In this document: positions 41,218 through 49,722 of the stretch, piece by piece
Layout of the letters: the number at the start of each line of letters is the position of its first letter
Numbering within the stretch: the stretch's first letter is position 1
Assembly: GCF_024171895.1 (NCBI RefSeq)
Contig: NZ_JAMTCQ010000009.1
Location: forward strand, 843,318 to 907,317
Direction: 5' to 3'
Length of the DNA: 64,000 nt
Origin: Prauserella halophila
GTDB taxonomy: Bacteria; Actinomycetota; Actinomycetes; Mycobacteriales; Pseudonocardiaceae
Made by a program: the position numbers and the translations under genes
Notes under the pieces: model-generated
The model's database searches: none
Told to the model about the DNA's origin: nothing
Seen by the model: only the letters and a program-made list of their open reading frames with translations

Positions 41218-42417
41218 ATGACCACGACGCCCGATCCGATGTCGAAGCCCGGTCTCGAACAGGTCGGCGACGAGGACTTCGCCGCGATCCACGCCGCCGC
41301 CCGCGACTTCGTGCGCAGCCGGGTGGTGCCGCGGGAGACCGAGATCATGGAGGCCGATGCGATTCCGGACGACCTGCGCGGTCAGGTCGCCGACATGGGG
41401 CTGTTCGGCTACGCGATCCCGCAGGAATGGGGCGGCCTGGGGCTGAACCTGACCCAGGACGTCGAGCTGGCCATGGAACTGGGCTACACGACGCTCGCAC
41501 TGCGATCGCTGTTCGGCACCAACAACGGCATCGCGGGCCAGGTGCTCGTCAACTACGGCACGGACACGCAGAAGGCCACGTGGCTGGAACGGATCGCCTC
41601 GGGAGGCGTGGTCGCCTCGTTCGCCCTGACCGAACCGGGTGCCGGGTCGAGCCCGGCGGGGCTGCGCACGAAGGCCGCGGCGGACGGCGACGACTGGGTG
41701 ATCAGCGGCGGCAAACGGTTCATCACCAACGCGCCGATCGCGGACCTGTTCGTGACGTTCGCGCGTACTCGCGAAGCGACGGACAAGGAACCGGGTATCG
41801 CGGTGTTCCTGATCCCGGCCGACGCTCCCGGAGTCCATATCGGACCGAAGGATCGCAAGATGGGGCAGGAGGGCGCCTGGACGGCCGATGTCACGTTCGA
41901 CGACGTGCGGGTGTCCGCCGACGCGCTGGTCGGCGGATCCGAAGAGGTCGGATACAAGGCGGCGATGATGTCGCTGGCCCGCGGCCGGGTGCACATCGCC
42001 GCACTCGCGGTGGGTGCGGCGCGGCGGGCGCTGGACGAGTCGGTGGCGTACGCGGCGGAGGCCACGCAGGCAGGCACGCCGATCGGCGATTTTCAGTTGG
42101 TCCAGGCCATGCTGGCGGACATGCAGACGGGCGTGATGTCCGGCGAGGCGCTGGTGCGGGATACCGCGCGGAAGTATCACACCGGAGAGGACCGCAGGAT
42201 CGCGCCGTCGGTGGCGAAGCTGCACTGCACGGAGATGGCCGGCAGGGTCGCGGATCTCGCCGTCCAGGTGCATGGCGGCACCGGGTACATGCGCGAGGTT
42301 CCGGTCGAACGGATCTACCGCGACGTCCGGCTGCTGCGGCTGTACGAGGGCACGAGCGAGATCCAGCGGCTGATCATCGGCGGCGGTCTGGTCAAGGCGG
42401 CGCAGCGGGCCCGCTGA
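41218..42417 (+). CDS. Acyl-CoA dehydrogenase
   Basis: The protein has 399 residues from the ATG at 41218, which has AGGAAGG eight bases upstream; an in-frame GTG at 41194 overlaps the CaiB stop but would place that site inside the gene. The flavin motif FALTEPGAGSSPAG and the late catalytic segment LYEGTSEIQR, whose glutamate is the base in short- and medium-chain enzymes, are present. It introduces a double bond into an acyl-CoA and passes electrons to ETF. Its context suggests a branched, dicarboxylic or cyclic acyl-CoA. Confidence 0.9.
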   Translation: MTTTPDPMSKPGLEQVGDEDFAAIHAAARDFVRSRVVPRETEIMEADAIPDDLRGQVADMGLFGYAIPQEWGGLGLNLTQDVELAMELGYTTLALRSLFGTNNGIAGQVLVNYGTDTQKATWLERIASGGVVASFALTEPGAGSSPAGLRTKAAADGDDWVISGGKRFITNAPIADLFVTFARTREATDKEPGIAVFLIPADAPGVHIGPKDRKMGQEGAWTADVTFDDVRVSADALVGGSEEVGYKAAMMSLARGRVHIAALAVGAARRALDESVAYAAEATQAGTPIGDFQLVQAMLADMQTGVMSGEALVRDTARKYHTGEDRRIAPSVAKLHCTEMAGRVADLAVQVHGGTGYMREVPVERIYRDVRLLRLYEGTSEIQRLIIGGGLVKAAQRAR

Positions 42418-42486
42418 GGCTCACCGGGGCGCCCGCCGTTGCCGGGTCGGCCCCGCCGGGTGCTCGGGTGAGCACAGGCCGGCACG

Positions 42487-43056
42487 TCACCGCCGCAACA
42501 GGCCCTCGGCGATCTCGCGGCCTTCGGCGAGCAGACCGGCGCCGTAGATGCGGTGGTGGGCGAAGGCGCCCTCCAGCAACAGGAACAGGTGGTCGGCGAG
42601 GCGGCCCGGTTCGGCCGTGTCCGGCAGGTCCTCGGCGATGAGGTCGGCCAGCCGCTGCCACACCAGGTGCTTGTGCTGCCGGATGACCGGGTAGGCGGGG
42701 TGGTCCTCGGCGAGTTCGGCGGCCGCGTTGAGGTAGGCGCAACCGCGCGTGATGGTCGTGGCGTCCTCGGAGTAGACGTCGAAGAACGCCAAGGCGCGCG
42801 GCCTGTCCGCGGCGGCGATGGCTGCCTCGAGGACGGGCCACCACGTGTCGTGGCGATGCTGGAGGTACGCGGTGACCAGACCGTCCTTGTTGCCGAAGTT
42901 CTTGTACAGAATCGGCTTTGTGACGTTCGACTCGGCCGCGATGGTGTCGACGCCGACCGGATGGATGCCCTGTTCGTAGAACAACCCCGACGCGACCTCG
43001 AGAATCCGGCGTGCGCCGGGGGTGAGGTGATCGAGATCGATGTGTTGTGCGTCCAC
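42487..43056 (-). CDS. TetR family regulator
   Basis: The protein has 189 residues. The helix-turn-helix reads VDTIAAESNVTKPILYKNFG, and the ligand domain is of the fatty-acid or aromatic type. The start is placed at GTG 43054-43056 because AAGGAG lies five bases upstream (43062-43067); the seven codons before it are therefore not used. It is divergent from the BCCT transporter and convergent with the acyl-CoA dehydrogenase gene. Two TGTATAyC boxes in the upstream region (43081-43088, 43117-43124) are possible operators. Confidence 0.85.
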   Translation of the reverse strand: MDAQHIDLDHLTPGARRILEVASGLFYEQGIHPVGVDTIAAESNVTKPILYKNFGNKDGLVTAYLQHRHDTWWPVLEAAIAAADRPRALAFFDVYSEDATTITRGCAYLNAAAELAEDHPAYPVIRQHKHLVWQRLADLIAEDLPDTAEPGRLADHLFLLLEGAFAHHRIYGAGLLAEGREIAEGLLRR

Positions 43057-43080
43057 GCCCACTCCTTGACTTGACAAACC

Positions 43081-43124
43081 TGTATATCTAGCCTGGCCGT
43101 CGCCTGGTTACTGATCTGTATACC
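43081..43124. promoter_or_regulatory. Possible TetR sites before the BCCT gene
   Basis: TGTATATC (43081-43088) and TGTATACC (43117-43124) are direct repeats 36 bp apart in an otherwise GC-rich gap. A TTGACA sits at 43070-43075 on the + strand. Confidence 0.35.
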
Positions 43125-43283
43125 GGGCGGGCGGGCATCGTGACACCCGCCGGGCCGGAGGAGCCGCCGAGTATGCCCGTGTCGCATGGCGAGACCGCGG
43201 GCCGGGCCTGCCGGCGCAGGGGCGAATCAGGCCGGCACCGAGGCCGGTCCACCGAGACGTGTTCGAACAGGAGCGTTGTTTTC

Positions 43284-45389
43284 GTGGCTTCGCAGGAAGA
43301 AGCGAGACCGGGGGCGGCGAATGCGCCGCAGGCGCCGCCGAAGGCGCGGTTGTCCAAACCCGTGTTCGTGCCGGCCGTCATTGTGATCGTCGCCGCACTG
43401 GGCTTCGCGACGTGGTACGGCGCGCGCTACGGCGACGGCGCGGCGGATGCGTTCACCGAGCTGCGTAACGTCATCGGTACCAACATCGGCTGGTGGTACA
43501 TCATCGTGGTGACCGCCATGCTGGTGTTCTGCCTGTGGGCCGCGCTGTCCAAAGTGGGCAACATCCGTCTCGGCAGGGACGACGAGCGGCCGGAGTTCTC
43601 GCTGTACTCCTGGTTCGCGATGTTGTTCTCCGCGGGTATGGGCATCGGCCTGGTCTTTTCCGGTGTGTCCGAACCGCTGAACCACATGTTCGGCCCGCCG
43701 GAGGTTGCAGGCGTCGAGGCCGGCACCGGTGAGGCGGGACGGGCCGCGATCGGCCAGTCGATGTTCCATTGGGGACTGCACGCCTGGGGCATCTACGCGA
43801 TCGTCGGGCTCGGCCTCGCGTACATGACGTTCCGCCGGGGTCGTCCGCTGTCGATCCGCTGGCTGCTGGAACCGATCTTCGGCCGCAGGCTCATCGAGTC
43901 GTGGGTCGGGCACGTGATCGACGTCGTCGCGATCGTCGGCACCGTGTTCGGCGTGGCCACCTCGCTCGGCATGGGAGTGCTGCAGATCCAGGCGGGTCTG
44001 TCCTATCAGGGCTGGTTCGAGCCCTCGGACACGCTGCTGGTGATCCTGGTGCTCGGCATCACGGCCCTCGGCACCATCTCGGTCGTCACGGGTCTCCACA
44101 AGGGACTGCGGTGGCTGTCGAACGCGAACATGGCCCTGGCCACGGTGCTGGCCGTGGTGGTGCTGCTGGTCGGGCCGACGGTGTTCCTGCTGCGTTCGCT
44201 GGTGCAGAACTTCGGTGAATACCTGCAGACGATTCCGCAGCTGGCGTTCGTCACCGGCGCAGGCGCAGGCGACACGTGGACGCTGGACTGGACCCTGTTC
44301 AACCAGGCGTGGTTCCTCGCGTGGGCGCCGTTCGTGGGCATGTTCATCGCGCGCATCTCGCGCGGGCGCACGATCCGCGAGTTCGTCCTCGGCGCGCTGC
44401 TGGCGCCGACGCTGGTCTCGCTGATCTGGTTCACGATCTTCGGCAGCACGGGCGTGCTGAGCCAGCTCACCGACGGCAACCTCGTCGGCAGCGACGGCGC
44501 AGTCGATCAGGACACCGCGCTGTTCCTGCTCTTCGGTGAACTGCCCATCAGCGAGGGCATCGTGACCGTCTTGTCGGTCATCGCGATCGTGGTGATCACC
44601 TTGTTCTTCGTCACCAGTGCCGACTCGTGTTCCCTGGTGGTCGACGTGCTCTCCCACAACGGACGGAGCGAAACCCCGTGGGTCACCCGCGTGTTCTGGG
44701 CGGTGCTCGTCGGTGTCTCCGGCGCGCTGCTGCTCATGGCGGGCGGTGAGGCCGCGTTGACGGTGCTGCAGGTCAGTTCGCTGGCCGGTGCCGCTCCGCT
44801 GTCACTCGTCTACGTACTGGCGATGATCGCACTGTGGCGCATGTTCCGCCTCGAAGTCGCCACCATGCCGCGCTACGTCCGTATCCGGTCGCAGGCCACT
44901 CCGTCGGCACTGGTTTCGGCGGCGCGCGAGAACTCCGACACCGATCGCGAGGTGGAGCGGAGCCTGCGTGAGGTGCTGCGGTCCCGCAACGGCATTGGCG
45001 ACGGCATTGGTGACGGCAACGGCAACGGCGACGTTGGCGGCGGCAACGGTCGCGGCGCGCTGAAGCGGGCGTCGGCGACGTTGGCCGGGCTGGACGTGAG
45101 CGCATCGGCCGCTCCGGCTCGTGCGTTGCAGCTCGACAGCACCGTGCTGGCGGTCCACGACGTGCCTGCGCACGCGACGACCGTCGATCCGGAAACCGGC
45201 GCCATCGGGCTCGACGACGACGGCGTGCACGCCGATCCGACCGCGGGCGAGGTGTTCGACACGCCCGAGTTCACCGATTCCGCTGTGGGCGCCGAACACC
45301 ACTCACAGGAACTGCTGGAACGCTACGTCGACGGCCAGGGCAGCGACCGGGCCGACGACCAGGATGGCGACCGGGCCACCTCACACTGA
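43284..45389 (+). CDS. BCCT family transporter (betaine/choline/carnitine type)
   Basis: The protein has 701 residues from GTG 43284 (MASQEEAR after recoding), preceded by CAGGAG. Twelve helices lie between about 25 and 525, with the family segments GMGIGLVFSGVSEPLNH and AWFLAWAPFVGMFIARISRG. The Trp-rich region of substrate binding is present. A 160-residue hydrophilic C-terminal tail contains a GIGDGIGDGNGNG repeat. The family imports betaine, choline, carnitine or related zwitterions with sodium. A downstream hairpin at 45402-45445 ends the transcript. Confidence 0.9.
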   Translation: MASQEEARPGAANAPQAPPKARLSKPVFVPAVIVIVAALGFATWYGARYGDGAADAFTELRNVIGTNIGWWYIIVVTAMLVFCLWAALSKVGNIRLGRDDERPEFSLYSWFAMLFSAGMGIGLVFSGVSEPLNHMFGPPEVAGVEAGTGEAGRAAIGQSMFHWGLHAWGIYAIVGLGLAYMTFRRGRPLSIRWLLEPIFGRRLIESWVGHVIDVVAIVGTVFGVATSLGMGVLQIQAGLSYQGWFEPSDTLLVILVLGITALGTISVVTGLHKGLRWLSNANMALATVLAVVVLLVGPTVFLLRSLVQNFGEYLQTIPQLAFVTGAGAGDTWTLDWTLFNQAWFLAWAPFVGMFIARISRGRTIREFVLGALLAPTLVSLIWFTIFGSTGVLSQLTDGNLVGSDGAVDQDTALFLLFGELPISEGIVTVLSVIAIVVITLFFVTSADSCSLVVDVLSHNGRSETPWVTRVFWAVLVGVSGALLLMAGGEAALTVLQVSSLAGAAPLSLVYVLAMIALWRMFRLEVATMPRYVRIRSQATPSALVSAARENSDTDREVERSLREVLRSRNGIGDGIGDGNGNGDVGGGNGRGALKRASATLAGLDVSASAAPARALQLDSTVLAVHDVPAHATTVDPETGAIGLDDDGVHADPTAGEVFDTPEFTDSAVGAEHHSQELLERYVDGQGSDRADDQDGDRATSH

Positions 45390-45401
45390 CCCGTTCCGTC
45401 G

Positions 45402-45445
45402 GCCCGTCCGGCCGCGGGCCGGCCGTGACCGGCGCCCGGACGGGC
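45402..45445. terminator. Hairpin after the BCCT gene
   Basis: GCCCGTCCGG (45402-45411) pairs exactly with CCGGACGGGC (45436-45445) with additional inner pairing between. It lies 13 bp after the BCCT stop and faces a convergent pseudogene. Confidence 0.5.
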
Positions 45446-45450
45446 AGGCC

Positions 45451-45884
45451 TCAGGGACGCCAGGCCGGGTCACGGCCGAGGAAGCCCATCAGCCTGTCCT
45501 GAGCGGGTGCGTCGTCGGGCACCGGCACGGCGGGCCGAACTGTCCGCCGTCGCGCAGCAGTCCTTCGATGGCCCGCATGCCTTCCAATGCGGGGGCGCAC
45601 CGCTCTTGGCCGAGGTCGGGTTCGTGGCCGAGTGCCTTCGCCAGGTCCCAGGAGTGCAGCGAGCGCGGCCCGACCCAACGGCGGTACGGCTCGGGGTCGA
45701 CGTGGGCGTGGAACACCTGCTCCGGCTCGGCGTCGAACTCGCGGACGATCTCGATCCAGATCGACATCAGGTCGAACACCTCCGGGTCCAGGTGGACCGG
45801 GCGGCGCTGGGCCTCCTTGCTGCGGGTCACCGGTCCGGCGTCGCCCAGTACCTTCAGGTGCTGGGAAACCGCCTGGAAGCTCAT
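45451..45884 (-). pseudogene. Deletion fusion of an ArsR/SRPBCC gene and a TIGR03086-type gene
   Basis: The reading frame opens inside an ArsR helix-turn-helix (MSFQAVSQHLKVLGDAG), the first helices are missing, and an SRPBCC opening REFDAEPEQVFHAH follows. After YRRWVGPR the text jumps to RSLHSWDLAKALGHEP, which belongs to the C-terminal half of TIGR03086/maleylpyruvate isomerase-like proteins. Near 45530 the frame shifts: the expected end VPVPDDAPAQDRLMGFLG continues in another frame to the stop at 45451. One deletion, one N-terminal loss and one frameshift mark it as non-functional. Confidence 0.65.
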
Positions 45885-45926
45885 GTCGTAGTGCTCGGGT
45901 CGGGTCGGGTCGGCCGTGCAGACTGC

Positions 45927-48110
45927 TCAGCGCAGCACGTTCAGCGAGGAGAGCTGCTCGTCGAGCCACGGCGCGAGCGTGCGCGCGTAGGTCGCGGTCA
46001 GGTGGGTCGTGACGCCGTAGACGACGACGTCGCCGATGACGGCCGGGCAGGTGTCGTCGCGGCAGAACGCCGGGGTCGGGTCGAGCAGCCTCGCGCCGTC
46101 GACGCGCCGTGCGGCGTGGTCGGCCACGTGCGGATAGGCGAACGCGACGTCCTGCGCAGTGGCACAGTCGCCCAGCCGGTCGGGTGCACGGGAGACGCAG
46201 CTGGGCACGTCCTTGTCCGGATGTGGATTGTCCTTGATGGTGACGACGCGCGCGCCGGTGTCGCGCAGCTCGGTCAGGGTGTCGGCGTACCCGTCGCGGA
46301 GTGCCTCGGCGCTGGCGGCGGGGTCGAGCTGCCGCTCGCCGTCGATCACCGTGTACGTGTCGCGGCCTCCGGTGAGGACGAGGTCGGGGTTCTCCTTCTC
46401 TTTGATGCGGGTCAGCGTGTCCGCGCGCCACGTGTCGCATTCGGAGTAGTAGCGCCGCAACGCGTCGTTGTGGAGGCTGACCTGTGGGGGAGGGCAGCCG
46501 GACTTGGTCAGTGCCACCAGGCGCCATCCCCGCTCCTTCGCGAGCCGTTCGAGGGCGGGAAAGTACTGCATCGCGTGGGAGTCGCCGAACAGGACGACGG
46601 TGCGTTCGGAGCCCGGATCGCCGTAGACGCAGTCGGGTGAGGTGGTCTCGGGCCGGTCGGCGTGGCAGCCGTCGTCGTAGTTGCGGGGCCAGTCCTGCCG
46701 CGCCAGCCGCGGTTCGGGGCGCACGGCGTCGACGGACGGCTGGACCGCGTCGCCGTGGCCGAGTGCGGGTGCGCCCGTGGCCTCGTCGGGTGCCTTGGTG
46801 GGCAGCGACGGGATGGTCAGCGGCAGCACCAGGCCGGGAATGACGGCGATCGCCGTGCAGGCCACACCCAGCGTCAGCGCGCGCCGTGGCCGCTGGAAGG
46901 CCGCCGCACCGCGGACAGGCTGCTCGACGAGGTGGTAGGTGGCCGCGGCGAGTACGTAGGCGCCCGCGACGACCGCCAGTCCTTCCGCCGCCGACAGTTC
47001 GCCGAAGGCGGCCGCGGCGAACACGAGCGCAGGCCAGTGCCACAGGTACCAGGAGTACGAGACGCGCCCGAGGTGCCGCATGACGGGTGCGGCGAGCAGC
47101 TGGTGCGGCCGGACCGACGGTGCCGCACTGCCTGCCGCGATCACAGCCGCCGTGCCCAGTGCGGGCAGCAGCGCCCACGGTGCGGGGAACAGTGTCGTCT
47201 CGTCGAACGAGACGACCGACCAGCCGATCGCGGCGAGGCCCGCCCACGCCAGCAGTGTCGCCGCGCGTGGTGAGAGCCGGGTGACCGGGACGAGGGCGAC
47301 GGCACCGCCGACCGCGAACTCCCAGCCGCGGCCGAACGTGTCGAAGTACGCGGTGTCGGCGGCCTGCAGTGTGCCGAACACCGAGTACGCCAGCGACACC
47401 GCACCGAAGCCGAGGACGACGGTGAGCAGGGCTCGCCGCGGGGTGCCGGCGTGGCCGATGCCGACGAACCGTCGCACCAGCCACACCGCAGCCAGCAGCA
47501 GGAGCGGCCACCCGAGGTAGAACTGCTCCTCCACGGCCAGCGACCAGAAGTGCTGCACGGGACTGGCCTGCAGCCCCGCCGCGAAGTAGTCGACCGCCTG
47601 GCCCGACAGCCACCAGTTGAGTGCGTACAGGGCGGAGGCGACGAGGTCGGCGGCGACCGAGTCGCGGTCGACGGGGGACAGCAGCAGCCAGGACAGGGCG
47701 GCGACGGCGGTGAGCACGACGGCGACCGCGGGCAGCAGCCGCCGGGCGCGGCGCGCGTAGAACCGGCCGAGCGACAGGGACCCGGTGCGCTCGATCTCGT
47801 CGTGGATCAGCCGGGTCATGAGGAACCCGGAGAGCACGAAGAACACGTCGACGCCCACATAGCCGCCGGTGACCGGCACGCCCGCGTGGTAGAGCAGCAC
47901 GGCGAGGATCGCCACCGCGCGCAGGCCCTCGATGTCGGGCCGGAACCGGTGCGTGCCGGGCGGGAGCCGGTGGGTTGCCGTTGCCTCGGTGCTCACCGAT
48001 CCCGGGCCGTTCGAGGCTGTCGCGTCCGGTGCGGTTCCCGGGGTCGTCGGCCGCGCCGGGGCATCCCCGTGACGGGAGGGCGGGAGCCCGGGGCGCGGCA
48101 GTGAACGCAC
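45927..48110 (-). CDS. Acyltransferase-3 family protein with SGNH domain (OafA type)
   Basis: The protein has 727 residues. An acyltransferase-3 domain with about ten helices (FRPDIEGLRAVAILAVLLYH, FVLSGFLMTRLI, HFWSLAVEEQFY) occupies residues 55-430, followed by a linker and an SGNH hydrolase-like domain with LFGDSHAMQYF (Ser511). At the other catalytic site the family DxxHLT appears as VTTHLT, so His703 is kept but the Asp position is Val700. Such proteins O-acetylate cell-surface polysaccharides. GTG 48110 is used; GTG 47996 is an alternative. Confidence 0.85.
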   Translation of the reverse strand: MRSLPRPGLPPSRHGDAPARPTTPGTAPDATASNGPGSVSTEATATHRLPPGTHRFRPDIEGLRAVAILAVLLYHAGVPVTGGYVGVDVFFVLSGFLMTRLIHDEIERTGSLSLGRFYARRARRLLPAVAVVLTAVAALSWLLLSPVDRDSVAADLVASALYALNWWLSGQAVDYFAAGLQASPVQHFWSLAVEEQFYLGWPLLLLAAVWLVRRFVGIGHAGTPRRALLTVVLGFGAVSLAYSVFGTLQAADTAYFDTFGRGWEFAVGGAVALVPVTRLSPRAATLLAWAGLAAIGWSVVSFDETTLFPAPWALLPALGTAAVIAAGSAAPSVRPHQLLAAPVMRHLGRVSYSWYLWHWPALVFAAAAFGELSAAEGLAVVAGAYVLAAATYHLVEQPVRGAAAFQRPRRALTLGVACTAIAVIPGLVLPLTIPSLPTKAPDEATGAPALGHGDAVQPSVDAVRPEPRLARQDWPRNYDDGCHADRPETTSPDCVYGDPGSERTVVLFGDSHAMQYFPALERLAKERGWRLVALTKSGCPPPQVSLHNDALRRYYSECDTWRADTLTRIKEKENPDLVLTGGRDTYTVIDGERQLDPAASAEALRDGYADTLTELRDTGARVVTIKDNPHPDKDVPSCVSRAPDRLGDCATAQDVAFAYPHVADHAARRVDGARLLDPTPAFCRDDTCPAVIGDVVVYGVTTHLTATYARTLAPWLDEQLSSLNVLR

Positions 48111-48299
48111 AGTGGTGCAACCTCTCGGTCGACGTCGTGGGCCCGCACGGGGTCGCGGCGAGCGCTGCCACCGGGATCGCTGTCGTCGCTGATCGAGGCG
48201 CGGTTCGCCGCGGGCGGGTCACCGCAAAGCTGCCGCCCGCCGTTGCGGCTGTCAATGGTTTCGACCGCGTTTTCCCTTGTCTCACAACGGTTTTACGTG

Positions 48300-48345
48300 T
48301 GAGTTCACATGTGGATCACGGTAGTGAGATTCCGGTCAGGTCGGC
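48300..48345. repeat. 3'-flanking repeat, copy 1
   Basis: On the + strand ATCACGGTAGTGAGATTCCG followed by GTCAGG matches copy 2 at 49690-49722 (TTCACGGTGGTGAGATGCGG, GTCAGG) in about 21 of 26 bases. In both copies the embedded TCA is the stop codon of the reverse-strand gene that ends there. Confidence 0.55.
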
Positions 48346-49037
48346 TCGTCCGCCCGGTTCTCGAGTCGTCGCGTGTGTCGGCGTCCGTACCAGATGACGG
48401 CCGCTGCCGAGGCGTACATGAGCAAGCCGTAGACCCCGGACGGAACCGCCATCTCGGGCTGCCCGATGACGGTGACGGCGATCAGGATGCCGATCGTGGC
48501 GTTCTTGATGCCCAGTTCGACGGCCCCGGCGACCCGGTCGGCCCACGATGCCCGCGCCAACGCCATCACTCCGAAACCGACCGTCAGCCCGCCCAGGTTG
48601 AGCAGGATCACCGGGAGGCCGGCGCTGCGCAGGTATTCCCAGAACTCGTCACCCAGCGACACCGAGATCACCACGATCAGCGCCGCGAGGACGAGCCCGC
48701 CGAACACTGACACGGCCCGCTCCATGGCATGGGCGATCGCGGGCCTGACGGCGCGTACCGCCATCCCGATCAGGACCGGAACCAGGACGAGCGCGAGGAG
48801 CAGGGCGATGGTCCGCAGCACGGGAACGTGGATGTCGCCGACGCCGGCCACCGGCCAGATACCGAGCGCCAGGTTGGCGAAGATCGGAAGGGTCACGATC
48901 GTGATGAGGCTGGCGATCACCGTCAGCACGATCGACAGCGCGACGTTGGCCCTGGCCAGGTACGCGATGAGGTTCGACGTCGTCCCGCCGGGACACGCCG
49001 CGATGATCACCAGGCCGGCCGCGACGAGCGGCGGCAA
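48336..49037 (-). pseudogene. 5'-truncated bile acid:sodium symporter-family (BASS) gene
   Basis: The frame encodes 233 residues from a TTG, with the BASS core GLVIIAACPGGTTSNLIAYL near its N-terminus and about seven helices. Family members have about 80 more residues before this motif. The in-frame text upstream (TASFLVRNRTLPPLVAAG) starts at the very stop codon of the YetF gene, so the 5' part is missing rather than overlooked. The protein probably cannot form the ten-helix transporter fold. The 3' end carries a repeat shared with the sensor kinase gene. Confidence 0.6.
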
Positions 49038-49067
49038 CGTTCGGTTCCGTACCAGGAAGGACGCCGT

Positions 49068-49637
49068 TCACAACGGTTTCCCCGGTGGCGTCCGGTCGCC
49101 GACGAGCCATTCGTAGCCGCGGACACTGGTGAACAGGTCCGGATCGAGGGGCTCTCCACCGGGATCGCCCGCCAGCACCGAGACCTCACCGGTGGTTTCG
49201 AGCACCACCGCGCGCACGCGGTCCATCCGGGTCACACCCGCGAGCCGAAGCTTGGCGCGCACGTCGTCGCGGGTCAGCTGGCCCTGGGCGAGGTTCTCCT
49301 CGATGACGTTCCTGCCGACCATCAGCAACAGCGGCCGGTTGTCGACGATGTCCTGGACCCCGTTCCGCTTGCGCACTCCCGCGATGAGCCACTGCAGAGC
49401 GAACAGCACCCCGAGGCCGACGGCGCCCTGAAGGAGTGACACCTCCGTGCTCACGGCGGTCGTCGCCGTGATGGAGCCGAGGGCCACCGTCGCGGCGATG
49501 TCGAAGTTCGTCATCTGTGCGAACGAGCGCAATCCGGCGAGTCGCGAGTACACGACGAGGGCCAGATATATCGCGGCGGTACTGACGGCGACGAGTGCGA
49601 GCGTTCCCCACGGGGCGCCGAGCTGCTCTGCAAACAT
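49068..49637 (-). CDS. DUF421/YetF-type membrane protein
   Basis: The protein has 189 residues from ATG 49635-49637. Two or three N-terminal helices (LALVAVSTAAIYLALVVYSR) are followed by the YetF sequence FAQMTNFDIAATVALGS and a soluble domain with LLLMVGRNVIEENLAQGQLT and the late VRAVVLETTGEVSVL. Function of the family is unsettled, possibly envelope or spore related. The frame extends upstream, but MFAEQLGAPWG is the normal opening. It lies between the truncated BASS gene and the sensor kinase, on the same strand. Confidence 0.8.
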   Translation of the reverse strand: MFAEQLGAPWGTLALVAVSTAAIYLALVVYSRLAGLRSFAQMTNFDIAATVALGSITATTAVSTEVSLLQGAVGLGVLFALQWLIAGVRKRNGVQDIVDNRPLLLMVGRNVIEENLAQGQLTRDDVRAKLRLAGVTRMDRVRAVVLETTGEVSVLAGDPGGEPLDPDLFTSVRGYEWLVGDRTPPGKPL

Positions 49638-49689
49638 GAGGTGAGGGTACGTTCGCCCAGGGTGGAGCGCCGCGTCAACGCAGGAGCAC

Positions 49690-49722
49690 GTGCGGTTCAC
49701 GGTGGTGAGATGCGGGTCAGGC
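49690..49722. repeat. 3'-flanking repeat, copy 2
   Basis: TTCACGGTGGTGAGATGCGG with GTCAGG lies at the 3' end of the sensor kinase gene and matches copy 1 at 48300-48345. The two copies lie about 1.4 kb apart in direct orientation, flanking the truncated BASS gene and the YetF gene. Confidence 0.55.

Noticed and set aside
45451-48285. 944-codon reverse frame
   Set aside because: It is the shadow of the acyltransferase gene; only the C-terminal VPVPDDAPAQDRLMGFLG piece is meaningful and is part of the pseudogene.
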